From Bermanella sp049115935 (GTDB lineage Bacteria; Pseudomonadota; Gammaproteobacteria; Pseudomonadales; Oceanobacteraceae), in NCBI GenBank assembly GCA_049115935.1, contig JAGDZK010000023.1, positions 78,484 through 142,483 of the forward strand: a stretch of DNA of 64,000 nucleotides, in the 5' to 3' direction. Shown one piece after another: positions 26,275 to 35,880 of this stretch. The first letter of the stretch is position 1, and each line of letters starts with the position of its first letter. Under the pieces are notes generated by a model, which made no database searches, had not been told where the DNA came from, and saw nothing but the letters and a program-made list of their open reading frames with translations. Made by a program: the position numbers and the translations under genes.

Positions 26275-26700
26275 TTATTTCGTTTGAAGCAGCTTTTTAA
26301 ATTCATTTAGTTCAGGCAGTGACTCAAATTGCTGTGAATGGGTAGCTACACTGTGCCAACTAGATAAGGTTGAGGTACATAGGTGTATCACGATCTGAGG
26401 TTGTACATCTATAGATAGAAGCCCTAATGGAATCCACATCATATCTAAGGCTTGAACGGGATTAGGAACGGGCGAGCCGCAGTTAGAGCAAAAATCCGAC
26501 CGAAACCCACTCGCCTTCACCCATGATTTAATTAAATGACTGCCTTTGTTGAATCTGAAATTTGAGCGCTCAACAAGTGTCGCTGAGTTTGATGAGCTAC
26601 CGCTTTGTTTTTTACACAAAGAACAATGGCATTGATACGCATTAAAAGCATCAAGATTAATTTCAAATTCTATCGAACCACAAAGGCAGCTTCCGTTCAT
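26275..26700 (-). CDS. GFA-fold (glutathione-dependent formaldehyde-activating-like) protein
   Basis: A 141-residue zinc-binding protein of the GFA/CENP-V fold. The Cys pattern is complete: CLCG near the start, CHCSLCKKQSG (about 28-38), and FCSNCGSPVPNP in the second half. Functions in the family vary and few are proven. A TTG-initiated longer frame exists to 26712, but the ATG at 26700 directly precedes the GSCLCGS start usual for the family. Confidence 0.85.
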   Translation of the reverse strand: MNGSCLCGSIEFEINLDAFNAYQCHCSLCKKQSGSSSNSATLVERSNFRFNKGSHLIKSWVKASGFRSDFCSNCGSPVPNPVQALDMMWIPLGLLSIDVQPQIVIHLCTSTLSSWHSVATHSQQFESLPELNEFKKLLQTK

Positions 26701-26718
26701 ATTAGCCCACAATAATTA

Positions 26719-27264
26719 TTAGAAATAAAAACGAATATTCAAGGAAGTATCAGTGGTAATGGTTTTCTGAGTAGTTTTATCATCGTCATCATCAAAACTA
26801 TTTGAGTCAGTCTCATCCAGCTTTGAATACACCAGAGCAATCTCACTACCAATCGAGATATTCTCAACAAAATAATATTCAAAACCTACAATATGTGAAA
26901 GAGATACCCCTTTCATTTCGCTTTCATATTTATTATCTGATCCATCATATTTATTTTCTGAAGAACCTCTCAATAAACCTAAATTTAAGCCATACAAAAA
27001 ATTAAATTCAGGCGCAATGGCTTTCACACCAAAAAGGCCTATGCCTAATTCATAGATCTTAAAATCAAATTCTGAATAATCTTCACGATCGCGGCTTTGA
27101 TTCGCATAACTAAACGTTGGCTCAATTCTAAATTCTTCGGTTATATTAATAGGCACATAAATTTTACTGCCGCTATCCTGAACAGAAACACCGACACCTG
27201 TTTGCACCTGTGCTAATGTAGTTGTAGACATTAATGCCAAGCTTAGTGCTAAATACTTCTTCAT
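26719..27264 (-). CDS. Outer-membrane beta-barrel-like exported protein
   Basis: A 181-residue protein with a Sec signal peptide (MKKYLALSLALMSTTTLA) and a mature part of alternating hydrophobic residues ending in Phe (NIRFYF), the pattern of an outer-membrane beta-barrel. An acidic run (FDDDDDK) near the end may be a surface loop. Two ATGs are available; AGGA lies 6 bases before the ATG at 27264, which is preferred. The TAG of the preceding lipoprotein overlaps that ribosome-binding site, so the two genes are coupled. Confidence 0.7.
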   Translation of the reverse strand: MKKYLALSLALMSTTTLAQVQTGVGVSVQDSGSKIYVPINITEEFRIEPTFSYANQSRDREDYSEFDFKIYELGIGLFGVKAIAPEFNFLYGLNLGLLRGSSENKYDGSDNKYESEMKGVSLSHIVGFEYYFVENISIGSEIALVYSKLDETDSNSFDDDDDKTTQKTITTDTSLNIRFYF

Positions 27265-27271
27265 AATCATC

Positions 27272-28042
27272 CTAATTACTTACTTCACTACTATGTAAAA
27301 ATGCATCAATTGATATTGAGTTCACATGACAACTATTGACTGTCACCACAACATCATCCTGATGCCAATCATCGAAACCTTGTTTTTGAACGATAATGTC
27401 ATACGTACCGGTACGCTCTTGCGCTCCAGAGAATACAAATGACTCATTGCAGCTAGGTCCGGCTAAGTTATCAATTTTCTTATAATAACTATCGCCTTTT
27501 ATGATGACACTTGCATCACAGCCAATGTATTGTCGTGACGAAGCATCTAAAACCGAAATATTAATGCCAAATACAGCTTCTGATGTACAAGCTAATTGTC
27601 GGTTATCTGACTGCCTTGTATAACTCATTTCTGGAATCAACTCTGGTGTTCTACTTTCGAAAAATTCCCCCATAGAAAGCTGCGTACCAGAGATACGAAA
27701 TACCAATTTAATAGTTCTCTCAGAAGGATCTATTTGACTCATTGTTAAGCGTGTAACACTTGCGCCATCACTAGCGGTGACATTTAACCCTGCGGTATAA
27801 GAGCCATTGAAAGAGTTAGTAGTACCACTATAGGTATCACAATTGATATCTTCATATTCAGCACTATCAAAAAAATAATTAGCGTTATTAAAAACATAGG
27901 TATCAACATAGTAGAAGCCGCTTTTTGGATAGCAGTTACTTTGCCATGTTCCCATTAGCTCATCATTTGAACCGATAGGTGAACCACTACCACCACATGC
28001 CGATAATAAAGTGAAGAACAAAATAAGGATGATTATTCGCAT
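27272..28042 (-). CDS. Lipoprotein of unknown function
   Basis: A 256-residue exported protein with lipobox LSAC (Cys16) followed by GGSGSP. After the linker, LMGTWQSNCYP resembles the opening of the lipoprotein at 2998-3522. Six further Cys residues suggest disulfides. The C-terminal part (about 160-250) looks like an immunoglobulin-like or carboxypeptidase-regulatory-like beta domain (TGTYDIIVQKQGFDDW). It is translationally coupled to the beta-barrel gene downstream. Confidence 0.7.
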   Translation of the reverse strand: MRIIILILFFTLLSACGGSGSPIGSNDELMGTWQSNCYPKSGFYYVDTYVFNNANYFFDSAEYEDINCDTYSGTTNSFNGSYTAGLNVTASDGASVTRLTMSQIDPSERTIKLVFRISGTQLSMGEFFESRTPELIPEMSYTRQSDNRQLACTSEAVFGINISVLDASSRQYIGCDASVIIKGDSYYKKIDNLAGPSCNESFVFSGAQERTGTYDIIVQKQGFDDWHQDDVVVTVNSCHVNSISIDAFLHSSEVSN

Positions 28043-28274
28043 TAATACATTCCGTGTAATTTTATAAAGCAGAAGTACAGAAAGAGAGCACTGAGAAGAA
28101 GTGATTCAAAGTATCAGTAATTCCATTTACTGTTTAATCGCGCCATCATAACAAATTCAAAATAAAATGGTATTAATGGGCCGCTTTTAAAAAAATATTA
28201 TGAAATACAGGTTACCTTCCATTAATGCAGTGGAATTAAATTACAATCAAATTAAAAGCAGCAAAAACCATATC

Positions 28275-28640
28275 TTAATCAGCAACTAAGTAGCTTTGCT
28301 CTTTATCGAAACACCAAGGTGCTGTTAGATCAAAGCGTGCCGTTTCCATACTTACACGGTATTTGCTATGAAGCGCTTGGTTTTTAAGAAACACTAATAC
28401 TTGGAATGAGTCAGAACTTTCGATCCCAGTACCACTGATATCGGACTGCTTAAGGCCAGTCAAAATGGTTGCTTTTGTATCGGTTGTGTAGGGGGTCAAG
28501 ATGCACACACCATCCCAGTCACCCTCAACCTGCTGAGCCAAGTCCACATAACCATTTTCAACACTCAAAGTTAATGCCGGTAAAGAGTCACTGCATCCAG
28601 TCACTAGAGCAAAAATGAGCAAGGCGAATCGTTTTAACAT
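28275..28640 (-). CDS. Small lipoprotein of unknown function
   Basis: A 121-residue protein with a lipoprotein signal peptide (MLKRFALLIFALVTGC, Cys16) and GAGA before the ATG. Two Cys residues in the mature part (GVCILTP and APWCFDK) could form a disulfide. No family recognised. The 232 bases between it and the lipoprotein at 27272-28042 hold no visible gene. Confidence 0.65.
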   Translation of the reverse strand: MLKRFALLIFALVTGCSDSLPALTLSVENGYVDLAQQVEGDWDGVCILTPYTTDTKATILTGLKQSDISGTGIESSDSFQVLVFLKNQALHSKYRVSMETARFDLTAPWCFDKEQSYLVAD

Positions 28641-28863
28641 AATTATCTCTTTTATTATTTATTCCAAAACTTGATGAACTATATAACCATTAATTACATA
28701 GATAGCCAGTCTATGATTTATACCGCGAAACACCCTTTATGCCTACATTTTCCAAGGTGATTTCTCATGATAACAAGGACTTGAATCTATACTCCCTACA
28801 GGCATCCTTTGATATACTCCATTCAACTTTATTTGTTAGCCACACTTTTTTAAGAGAGCAAAC

Positions 28864-30705
28864 ATGCCTGAATATCGCAGTAAAACCTCAACCGGCGGCC
28901 GCAACATGGCCGGAGCCCGTGCACTATGGCGTGCAACAGGCATGAAAGACGATGATTTTTCTAAGCCGATCATTGCCGTGGCCAACAGTTTCACCCAATT
29001 TGTTCCTGGTCACGTGCACCTTAAAGACATGGGCCAACTGGTTGCTCGCGAGATTGAAAGAGCCGGTGGTGTTGCCAAAGAATTCAATACCATTGCGGTT
29101 GATGATGGTATCGCCATGGGCCACGACGGTATGCTTTACAGCTTACCTAGCCGTGAGTTAATTGCCGATTCCGTTGAATACATGGTTAATGCTCATTGTG
29201 CTGATGCCATCGTATGTATCTCTAACTGTGACAAAATCACCCCTGGGATGTTGTTAGCTTCTTTACGCTTAAACATTCCGGTGATCTTTGTTTCTGGCGG
29301 CCCGATGGAGGCCGGTAAAACTAAGCTTTCTGAGCACAAGCTAGACTTAGTCGATGCCATGGTGATCGCGGCTGACGATACCGCATCAGACGAAAAAGTG
29401 GCTGAATACGAGCGCAGCGCCTGCCCTACCTGTGGCTCTTGCTCTGGTATGTTTACCGCTAACTCTATGAACTGCCTAACCGAAGCACTGGGATTATCTT
29501 TACCTGGTAACGGTTCAACACTGGCCACGCACTCAGACCGTGAACGCTTATTCCTAGAAGCAGGCCGCACCATCGTTGCTAATGCTAAGCGTTATTATGA
29601 GCAAGACGATGAATCTGTATTGCCACGTAATATCGCCAGCTTTAAAGCATTCGAAAATGCCATGGCACTGGACATCGCCATGGGCGGTTCAACCAATACC
29701 ATACTGCACTTGCTAGCAGCCGCTCAAGAAGCCGAATTAGATTACGACCTAAAAGACATTGATCGCCTTTCTCGTGTGGTACCTCAATTGAGTAAAGTGG
29801 CCCCTAACTCCCCGCTTTACCACATGGAAGACGTGCATCGCGCCGGTGGTGTAATGGGTCTACTGGGTGAATTGGATCGTGCAGGCTTGCTGCATACTGA
29901 CCTGCCAACGGTTCACTCAAAGACCATGAAAGAAGCGTTAGACAAGTGGGACATCATGCGCAACCCGAGTGAAGAAGTGATGCAGTTCTTCCGCGCAGGC
30001 CCTGCTGGTATCCCAACACAAACCGCTTTTAGCCAAAGCACTCGCTACCCAACCGTTGATGGTGACCGCGCAAATGGCTGTATCCGTAACCTTGAAAATG
30101 CCTACAGCAAACAAGGCGGCTTGGCTGTACTTTACGGCAACATCGCTCTAGACGGCTGTGTGGTTAAAACCGCTGGGGTTGACGAAAGTATTCACGTCTT
30201 CCAAGGCCGTGCCAAAATCTTTGAAAGCCAAGACGATGCAGTAAAAGGCATTTTGGCTGACGAAGTGGTGGCTGGTGATATCGTCATCATCCGTTATGAA
30301 GGCCCTAAAGGTGGCCCAGGTATGCAGGAAATGCTTTACCCAACGTCATACCTTAAATCAAAAGGTTTAGGAAAAGATTGTGCATTATTAACTGACGGTC
30401 GCTTCTCTGGTGGCACCTCTGGCTTGTCTATTGGTCACTGCTCACCTGAAGCCGCGTCTGGTGGTGCCATTGGTTTGTTAAAAGATGGCGACATCATTAA
30501 TATCGACATTCCTAACCGTTCTATCAATGTAGACCTAAGTGTTGAAGAACTTTCACATCGTCGTCACGAACAAGATAAAAAAGGTTGGAAACCTGTTGCT
30601 GAGCGCCCGCGTAAAGTGAGCCGTGCATTAAAAGTGTACGCTAAGTTTGCTACCAGCGCCGATAAAGGTGCGGTGCGTGACAATGCGTTGATTGATGCTG
30701 AGTAA
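28864..30705 (+). CDS. ilvD: Dihydroxy-acid dehydratase
   Basis: A 613-residue iron-sulfur enzyme of isoleucine/valine synthesis, the usual length. It has the N-terminal SKPIIAVANSFTQFVPGHVHL, the cluster and active-site Cys in SNCDKITPG and ACPTCGSCSGMFTANSM, and the C-terminal GGPGMQEML and LTDGRFSGGTSGLSIGH. GAGAG precedes the ATG. It is alone in its transcript. A 9-bp hairpin lies 24 bases after the stop. Confidence 0.97.
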   Translation: MPEYRSKTSTGGRNMAGARALWRATGMKDDDFSKPIIAVANSFTQFVPGHVHLKDMGQLVAREIERAGGVAKEFNTIAVDDGIAMGHDGMLYSLPSRELIADSVEYMVNAHCADAIVCISNCDKITPGMLLASLRLNIPVIFVSGGPMEAGKTKLSEHKLDLVDAMVIAADDTASDEKVAEYERSACPTCGSCSGMFTANSMNCLTEALGLSLPGNGSTLATHSDRERLFLEAGRTIVANAKRYYEQDDESVLPRNIASFKAFENAMALDIAMGGSTNTILHLLAAAQEAELDYDLKDIDRLSRVVPQLSKVAPNSPLYHMEDVHRAGGVMGLLGELDRAGLLHTDLPTVHSKTMKEALDKWDIMRNPSEEVMQFFRAGPAGIPTQTAFSQSTRYPTVDGDRANGCIRNLENAYSKQGGLAVLYGNIALDGCVVKTAGVDESIHVFQGRAKIFESQDDAVKGILADEVVAGDIVIIRYEGPKGGPGMQEMLYPTSYLKSKGLGKDCALLTDGRFSGGTSGLSIGHCSPEAASGGAIGLLKDGDIINIDIPNRSINVDLSVEELSHRRHEQDKKGWKPVAERPRKVSRALKVYAKFATSADKGAVRDNALIDAE

Positions 30706-30729
30706 TTAATAAATACTTAAATCGTGACC

Positions 30730-30753
30730 TGCTGGGACAACTTGGTCCCAGCA
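30730..30753 (+). terminator. Hairpin after ilvD, probable terminator
   Basis: TGCTGGGAC (30730-30738) and GTCCCAGCA (30745-30753) form a perfect stem with a 6-base loop. The following T content is poor (TTCCTAATT), so termination may be weak. Confidence 0.55.
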
Positions 30754-30803
30754 TTCCTAATTCCCGCCAACTAAAATTAAAATCTAAAAAACTAGGACTA
30801 ATT

Positions 30804-33800
30804 GTGTTATTTAAAAGGATCTTGACGCTAGCTGCACTACTGTGTGTGCTCATGGCAAACTCTGCCCTCGCTGCAATAATTGACACCAAACAAGTTGCAA
30901 ACAAAGTTTACTTTCTAAATGAAACCCCTAATAAAATACTGATTTACGACTTAGAAAATAAAGCATTCGACGATGAAATCACCTTAAGCGCTAAGCCAAC
31001 TGCATTCGCAGTTTCGCAAGACGCTATCTATATCAATTATGGCCGTGTCTTAAAATGGATTAACTTAGCTGACAGTAGTGAAACGTATATTCGTAATACG
31101 GTTGAAGATATCGAAACAATCGCGGCATCTCAAAATCATTTATTCTATATTGATGGATCGAAGAAACTCACGACATTAAATTTAGATGGCTTTGAAAGCT
31201 TGCATACGCACAATGTTTATTCCAGTTATTCTTTTAATAAACTCAGCTATTCAGAAACTCAACACGCTTTGTATGTAATAGAAGGCGAACGCAAGATTTA
31301 TATGTACGCATTGGATAAAGATGGCAAAGTCATTAAATCACTTTCTCATAGTCGTCATTCCCATGAAAAGAATTACACGGATTATGTATTAAATCCTTTT
31401 GGTAATACAGTACTTAACAATCTGGGAGAGTCCTTGATTGCATTTGATCTTTCACCTCTGCCGAACTCCCCTTTGTTTGAACATGCCACCTTTGCTAAAT
31501 CGAATTTAATCGGCTGCGACCAAGATCGGTTTGTTGTATATAACCAAACAATGGACGTTCAAGACGAACAATTATTATCTACAAGCTGTGACTACATTGC
31601 ATACCATTCAGGTAATGTTTTTACTTTTGACTTTTCTACTACCAATTCTGTTCAGGCAAACTATTACAGTATCTCTGAAGATACTTTGATTAATGTGAAT
31701 GAACCACTTAATCCTGATTCACTACACTATCACTACGACTTGGTTGAAACTGATTCAACTGACGTGATTTATTTATATGATCGTGAGACGCTTCAAGTGA
31801 ATCGCTGGTCACTGACCGCTAATAAATATTTAGCATCTATAAAACTGAAAAAACCAATTACAACCATGGCTATTGATTTAAGCAATAATCGACTATATGT
31901 AGGGCGAGCAAATGCCAGTGTCGCTTATTTCGAGCTAAATCAAGCAACCCCTCAAGAAGCTGAATTTGCACAGTTTGATAATAGCCAAACCATCAAATTA
32001 ATTACATTCGGTGGCGGCTTCGTTTTCATTAATAATGGAGGCTATACCTCCAGCTGGGATAGCGCGGGAAATAAACTGTCCGATATTTCTAGCTACTCCG
32101 CGTCGATCATGTTTTATAGTAATGACACTCTAACCGTCATTTCTGGCAATAACGTTTATAACTACACATTAAGTGATGAAGGATTAATCTCCCTCAATTC
32201 AAGCCAATACCTTGCATCTAATCAAAATAACCTTATTACCGCCGAAGCCACTTCACAGCTGGTCATTAACAGCAATGGCGTCATTCATAGCCTCGCCGAT
32301 GGCTCTGAGGTCGGTATACTGTCTTCGAATATTCGCAGCGCAGCATGGGTTGATGGCCAATTGGTGACCATCGCAGAATCTAAACCTGTTATTCAGTTCT
32401 GGTCTGAACAATACGAATTACTGTCATCATTAACGCTCAGCGGTGCATTGGATGCAGGTGTATTCCAACAAGGATCAAATCTTGTGTTGGTTCGACAATT
32501 ACAGCAAGTCGTTATCGACAAGTACGATGCTAATAACATTACAGACAGCGACAAAGATGGTAAACATGATTTAGCAGACAACTGTAAACAAACAGAAAAT
32601 GCGGATCAAAAAGACACCGACTCCGATTTCATTGGTGATGCCTGTGATACTGATGATGATAACGACGGTTTACCTGACACAATCGAAACAGAACACGGCT
32701 TAGATCCTCTAAATTCTTCTGATGCACTATTGGATCTAGATCAGGATGGTTTTTCTAATTTGATTGAGCATATACAAAGTTCCGATATGTCTAATAATAG
32801 TTCACTGCCAATCAAGTTAACTAACTACGCAGAAGACTTTAACGCAGGCTGGCCATTAGGTTTTTATATTACAGATATAAATGATTGGACACTTCGTACA
32901 GAGCTTGGAAATGGTCAACTGATTTCAAATAAGGACGCGATGAATGTAGACGATACCAGCTCTGTTTTTTGGGCTGGCTATGTGGCAGCAGGCGTATTAC
33001 AGTTTGAAACTAATCGATACCCTATTTCTCACGAAGATTTTATCATCTATGTCGATGGCGAGAAGGTCAATCAGGGCTATACCTACCCAAACAATGAAAC
33101 CGCTCAATACAGTATTTCATTAGAGGAAGGGCAGCATATTGTAGAGTTCAGGGTCACCAAAAAATATCAGTGGAAAACCGACAAAGTTCGCTTTATTGAT
33201 AACGTCACCTTCTCCTTGGACAGTGACTTTGACGGCATCAGTGATGCGGTTGATAACTGCCCTAACCATGCAAATTCTTCGCAATATGATTCTGATAATG
33301 ACGGCAAAGGCAATGAGTGTGATGCCACTCCTTGGGGTAATGACAGAGATAACGATGATATTTCCGATTACGATGATAATTGCCCTGATACTTACAACCC
33401 GGACCAAGCCAACCTAGATAATGATTTTTATGGCGACGCATGTGATTTAACAGATGACCGCCCAAAAGATTCAGATAACGATGGCCTTGATGATAGTTAT
33501 GATAACTGCCCACTTACTCACAATTCTATGCAAGAAGATTTAGATGCCGATGGCATTGGCGACAAATGTGATGCAGATACTGACGGTGATGGAATTTTAA
33601 ATAGCGTTGAAGAAAAACATCAAGCGCTTGACCCTAATGACCCTAACGATGCCTATGCCGACTTTGATAATGATGGCGCGTCTAATGTCTGGGAAGTATT
33701 TAATGGCCAGTCACCCGATGTTAAAGATGACTATAAAACATTTAATCTTTTTGAATATATGCCTTTAGGCAATATAACCTATGTGTTTGGTGAGGGCGCA

Positions 33801-34340
33801 TCTTCTCTTACCAATACCGTCTCTTCGACAGGTAAAAGTAATCAATTTGAAGTTAACTTTAACAATGAAATCAAATTAACTTTAGAGCGAACTCAAGCTG
33901 GTATCTACGTTACTGAAATATACTATCCCTCGTACAACCAAAAAGCTGTTTGTAAGAATTATTTATTTTTACCTGCAAAAATGACACTAGGGCAATTTAT
34001 CGAAAGTGAAGGAAGTTGTAGTTTTTATGAAAACGAAATTAGAATTGCAAGCGACAAACCGGCAATAAATCGTTATGAATTAATCTCGGAATCAACTTTC
34101 GAGTGGAAGGGCGAGGTTTACCCAAGTCTGATTCTTAGCAACTTTAGTGGCGGCGGAACGATGTTTGTAAAAGGTATGGGAGAGGTGAGAGCCAATGGTA
34201 AACCACTTTCTTCATTTAATGCAGACATTGATACCAATTACCCTTCTGGTAAAAGTAAAAGCTCCAGCGCCCTTGGCCAAATGAATTTTGGCTTTCTATT
34301 TATATTGCTTAGTCTTATCTTTATTAGAAAGAGAAAATAA
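30804..34340 (+). CDS. Large exported protein with TSP3 calcium repeats and C-terminal membrane anchor
   Basis: A 1178-residue protein starting at GTG with AGGA 6 bases upstream. It has a Sec signal peptide (about 1-25), then a long beta-rich part (about 30-570) with propeller-like repeats (TIKLITFGGGFVFINNGG, NVYNYTLSDEG). Two blocks of thrombospondin type 3 Asp loops follow (about 580-640 and 805-935; for example DSDKDGKHDLADNC and DNDGLDDSYDNCP). It ends in a Ser-rich linker, one hydrophobic helix and IRKRK, like the GlyGly-CTERM type of sorting tail linked to T2SS/rhombosortase. It is probably a calcium-stabilised surface protein. Ligand unknown. Confidence 0.75.
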   Translation: MLFKRILTLAALLCVLMANSALAAIIDTKQVANKVYFLNETPNKILIYDLENKAFDDEITLSAKPTAFAVSQDAIYINYGRVLKWINLADSSETYIRNTVEDIETIAASQNHLFYIDGSKKLTTLNLDGFESLHTHNVYSSYSFNKLSYSETQHALYVIEGERKIYMYALDKDGKVIKSLSHSRHSHEKNYTDYVLNPFGNTVLNNLGESLIAFDLSPLPNSPLFEHATFAKSNLIGCDQDRFVVYNQTMDVQDEQLLSTSCDYIAYHSGNVFTFDFSTTNSVQANYYSISEDTLINVNEPLNPDSLHYHYDLVETDSTDVIYLYDRETLQVNRWSLTANKYLASIKLKKPITTMAIDLSNNRLYVGRANASVAYFELNQATPQEAEFAQFDNSQTIKLITFGGGFVFINNGGYTSSWDSAGNKLSDISSYSASIMFYSNDTLTVISGNNVYNYTLSDEGLISLNSSQYLASNQNNLITAEATSQLVINSNGVIHSLADGSEVGILSSNIRSAAWVDGQLVTIAESKPVIQFWSEQYELLSSLTLSGALDAGVFQQGSNLVLVRQLQQVVIDKYDANNITDSDKDGKHDLADNCKQTENADQKDTDSDFIGDACDTDDDNDGLPDTIETEHGLDPLNSSDALLDLDQDGFSNLIEHIQSSDMSNNSSLPIKLTNYAEDFNAGWPLGFYITDINDWTLRTELGNGQLISNKDAMNVDDTSSVFWAGYVAAGVLQFETNRYPISHEDFIIYVDGEKVNQGYTYPNNETAQYSISLEEGQHIVEFRVTKKYQWKTDKVRFIDNVTFSLDSDFDGISDAVDNCPNHANSSQYDSDNDGKGNECDATPWGNDRDNDDISDYDDNCPDTYNPDQANLDNDFYGDACDLTDDRPKDSDNDGLDDSYDNCPLTHNSMQEDLDADGIGDKCDADTDGDGILNSVEEKHQALDPNDPNDAYADFDNDGASNVWEVFNGQSPDVKDDYKTFNLFEYMPLGNITYVFGEGASSLTNTVSSTGKSNQFEVNFNNEIKLTLERTQAGIYVTEIYYPSYNQKAVCKNYLFLPAKMTLGQFIESEGSCSFYENEIRIASDKPAINRYELISESTFEWKGEVYPSLILSNFSGGGTMFVKGMGEVRANGKPLSSFNADIDTNYPSGKSKSSSALGQMNFGFLFILLSLIFIRKRK

Positions 34341-34358
34341 TAAGCAGTGAACGTTATA

Positions 34359-34378
34359 CCGCCTGCTTATGCAGGCGG
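34359..34378. terminator. Hairpin between the TSP3 protein and GDPD genes
   Basis: CCGCCTGC (34359-34366) and GCAGGCGG (34371-34378) form an 8-bp stem with a TTAT loop. It separates two convergent genes and may serve both; T runs on either side are weak. Confidence 0.6.
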
Positions 34379-34389
34379 ATTTAGTTCTT

Positions 34390-35685
34390 CTAACGCAACC
34401 CCATACAATTCGCATAATAAGTCACGGTTGCGGGCCAATCCGAAAACACACCAATTACACCCACATCTTTTGCTAGTGCATCCAGCACTTCGTAAACATC
34501 ACCATCCGTATTGATAACGTCTTCACCACCCAAATCTCCATTCACACTTTGGTAATACCAGCCGCCATTGTCTTTTAACAAACCGGAACGCTCTAACGTC
34601 CAAGTAATCAATTTAAAACCCGCTTGTTTAGCATTTAATGCATATTGGGATGGGACGATGTCACCATAAGCGTTCACATCCAATAACATCCACATAGGTG
34701 GTGCCAGTACATTCATACCTTGCGCACGCCATTCAAGCATGGTTTCTAGGCTTACATTGATATCGTATACACCATCAAGGTAAACCGCTTGGCGAGCTAA
34801 ACGTGGATACTCTTGAATCCAATGTAAAACATCTTGTTGATTAAATGACTGCGGCCAAATACGTTTTGGGTGAATACCTGCGGCACGGTATTCTTCTATC
34901 ATTTGATTGGCATAATCTTGCTGGGTATAGCTGTCTTCAAATGGCATTGTCACAGATGGTGATTTGAGCTCTGGGGTGAAATCCACACCCAAGTCATTCA
35001 GCAATTCAATACTTTCAGCATGGGTTAACAATGTACCGTTCGCTGAATATAAATCGGTGCGCCAATTGGCCGTGGCATTCATGTATTCATCGATACTGGT
35101 GGCGGCTAAGTTTGCTGCATCCATTTTACCTTTTAGGCTTTTGAACTCAGCCACTGTGATGTCGCTGGTACAGCATTTGATCTCACTGGCATTCACCAGC
35201 CTACCTTCACTGTCAAACTCTGGCGGTACTGAGCACTGCGATGCCAGTGGCGTAGCTAAAATATTGGTCGTGGTGTGTAGGTCACACTGTGAATGTCGAC
35301 ATACTAGCTCTCTATCCTTGGTAAACGTCACATCACATTCAATAATACCCGCTCCCATTTTAGCGGCTGCGGTATAGGATTCTTTTGTGTGCTCAGGAAA
35401 CTGTAAAGCCGCACCGCGGTGACCGATAGAAAATTTACTCGATTTAAACGGCCCCTTATCACAACTTAACAATTTCTGTTTTAGGTCGCTTTGCGCCATA
35501 TCATTCACTAAAAACTGAGGCCTAGGCCCAAGTTGAGCTTGTTTGTGGCGGTTATGCCAGTTACTGAAAAAATGTGAAATTGAATATTGATAGCCACTAT
35601 GGTTTTGCTCAGCTTGAGCAAACATAAGCGGTGCACTCGCCAGTATGATAAAAATACTTGTCTGAAGTTTACGGTATAAACCCAT
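34390..35685 (-). CDS. Exported glycerophosphodiester phosphodiesterase family protein
   Basis: A 431-residue protein with a Sec signal peptide. The GDPD barrel starts at IGHRGAALQFPEHTKESY, with the catalytic His-Arg pair; the usual PENT is PEHT here. The metal ligands Glu and Asp (IIECDVTF) and the second His (RHSQCDLHTTTN) follow. Compared with small GDPDs it has additional loops with Cys pairs. It may release glycerol-3-phosphate from phospholipid head-group diesters. AGGAG precedes the ATG at 35685; an upstream in-frame ATG at 35703 is less likely. Confidence 0.85.
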   Translation of the reverse strand: MGLYRKLQTSIFIILASAPLMFAQAEQNHSGYQYSISHFFSNWHNRHKQAQLGPRPQFLVNDMAQSDLKQKLLSCDKGPFKSSKFSIGHRGAALQFPEHTKESYTAAAKMGAGIIECDVTFTKDRELVCRHSQCDLHTTTNILATPLASQCSVPPEFDSEGRLVNASEIKCCTSDITVAEFKSLKGKMDAANLAATSIDEYMNATANWRTDLYSANGTLLTHAESIELLNDLGVDFTPELKSPSVTMPFEDSYTQQDYANQMIEEYRAAGIHPKRIWPQSFNQQDVLHWIQEYPRLARQAVYLDGVYDINVSLETMLEWRAQGMNVLAPPMWMLLDVNAYGDIVPSQYALNAKQAGFKLITWTLERSGLLKDNGGWYYQSVNGDLGGEDVINTDGDVYEVLDALAKDVGVIGVFSDWPATVTYYANCMGLR

Positions 35686-35880
35686 GGTTGTTTCTCCTGC
35701 CATTAAATAGTTGGCCTACCACGTAATGACCAACAACAGGCTATAAAAGGAATATGACAACGCCATGTGGGTTATGTGACGCATTTAATGCAAATCTATG
35801 ACACATGGCATAGGTTTTATGCTTTCCTTTTGAGCAAAGCTATTTACACTGATATTAAGATTACTCAAATCGAGGTGGCC

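Noticed and set aside
33196..33513. Overlapping ORFs inside the TSP3 gene on both strands
   Set aside because: They arise from the repetitive Asp-codon composition of the calcium loops; no family or ribosome-binding site supports them.
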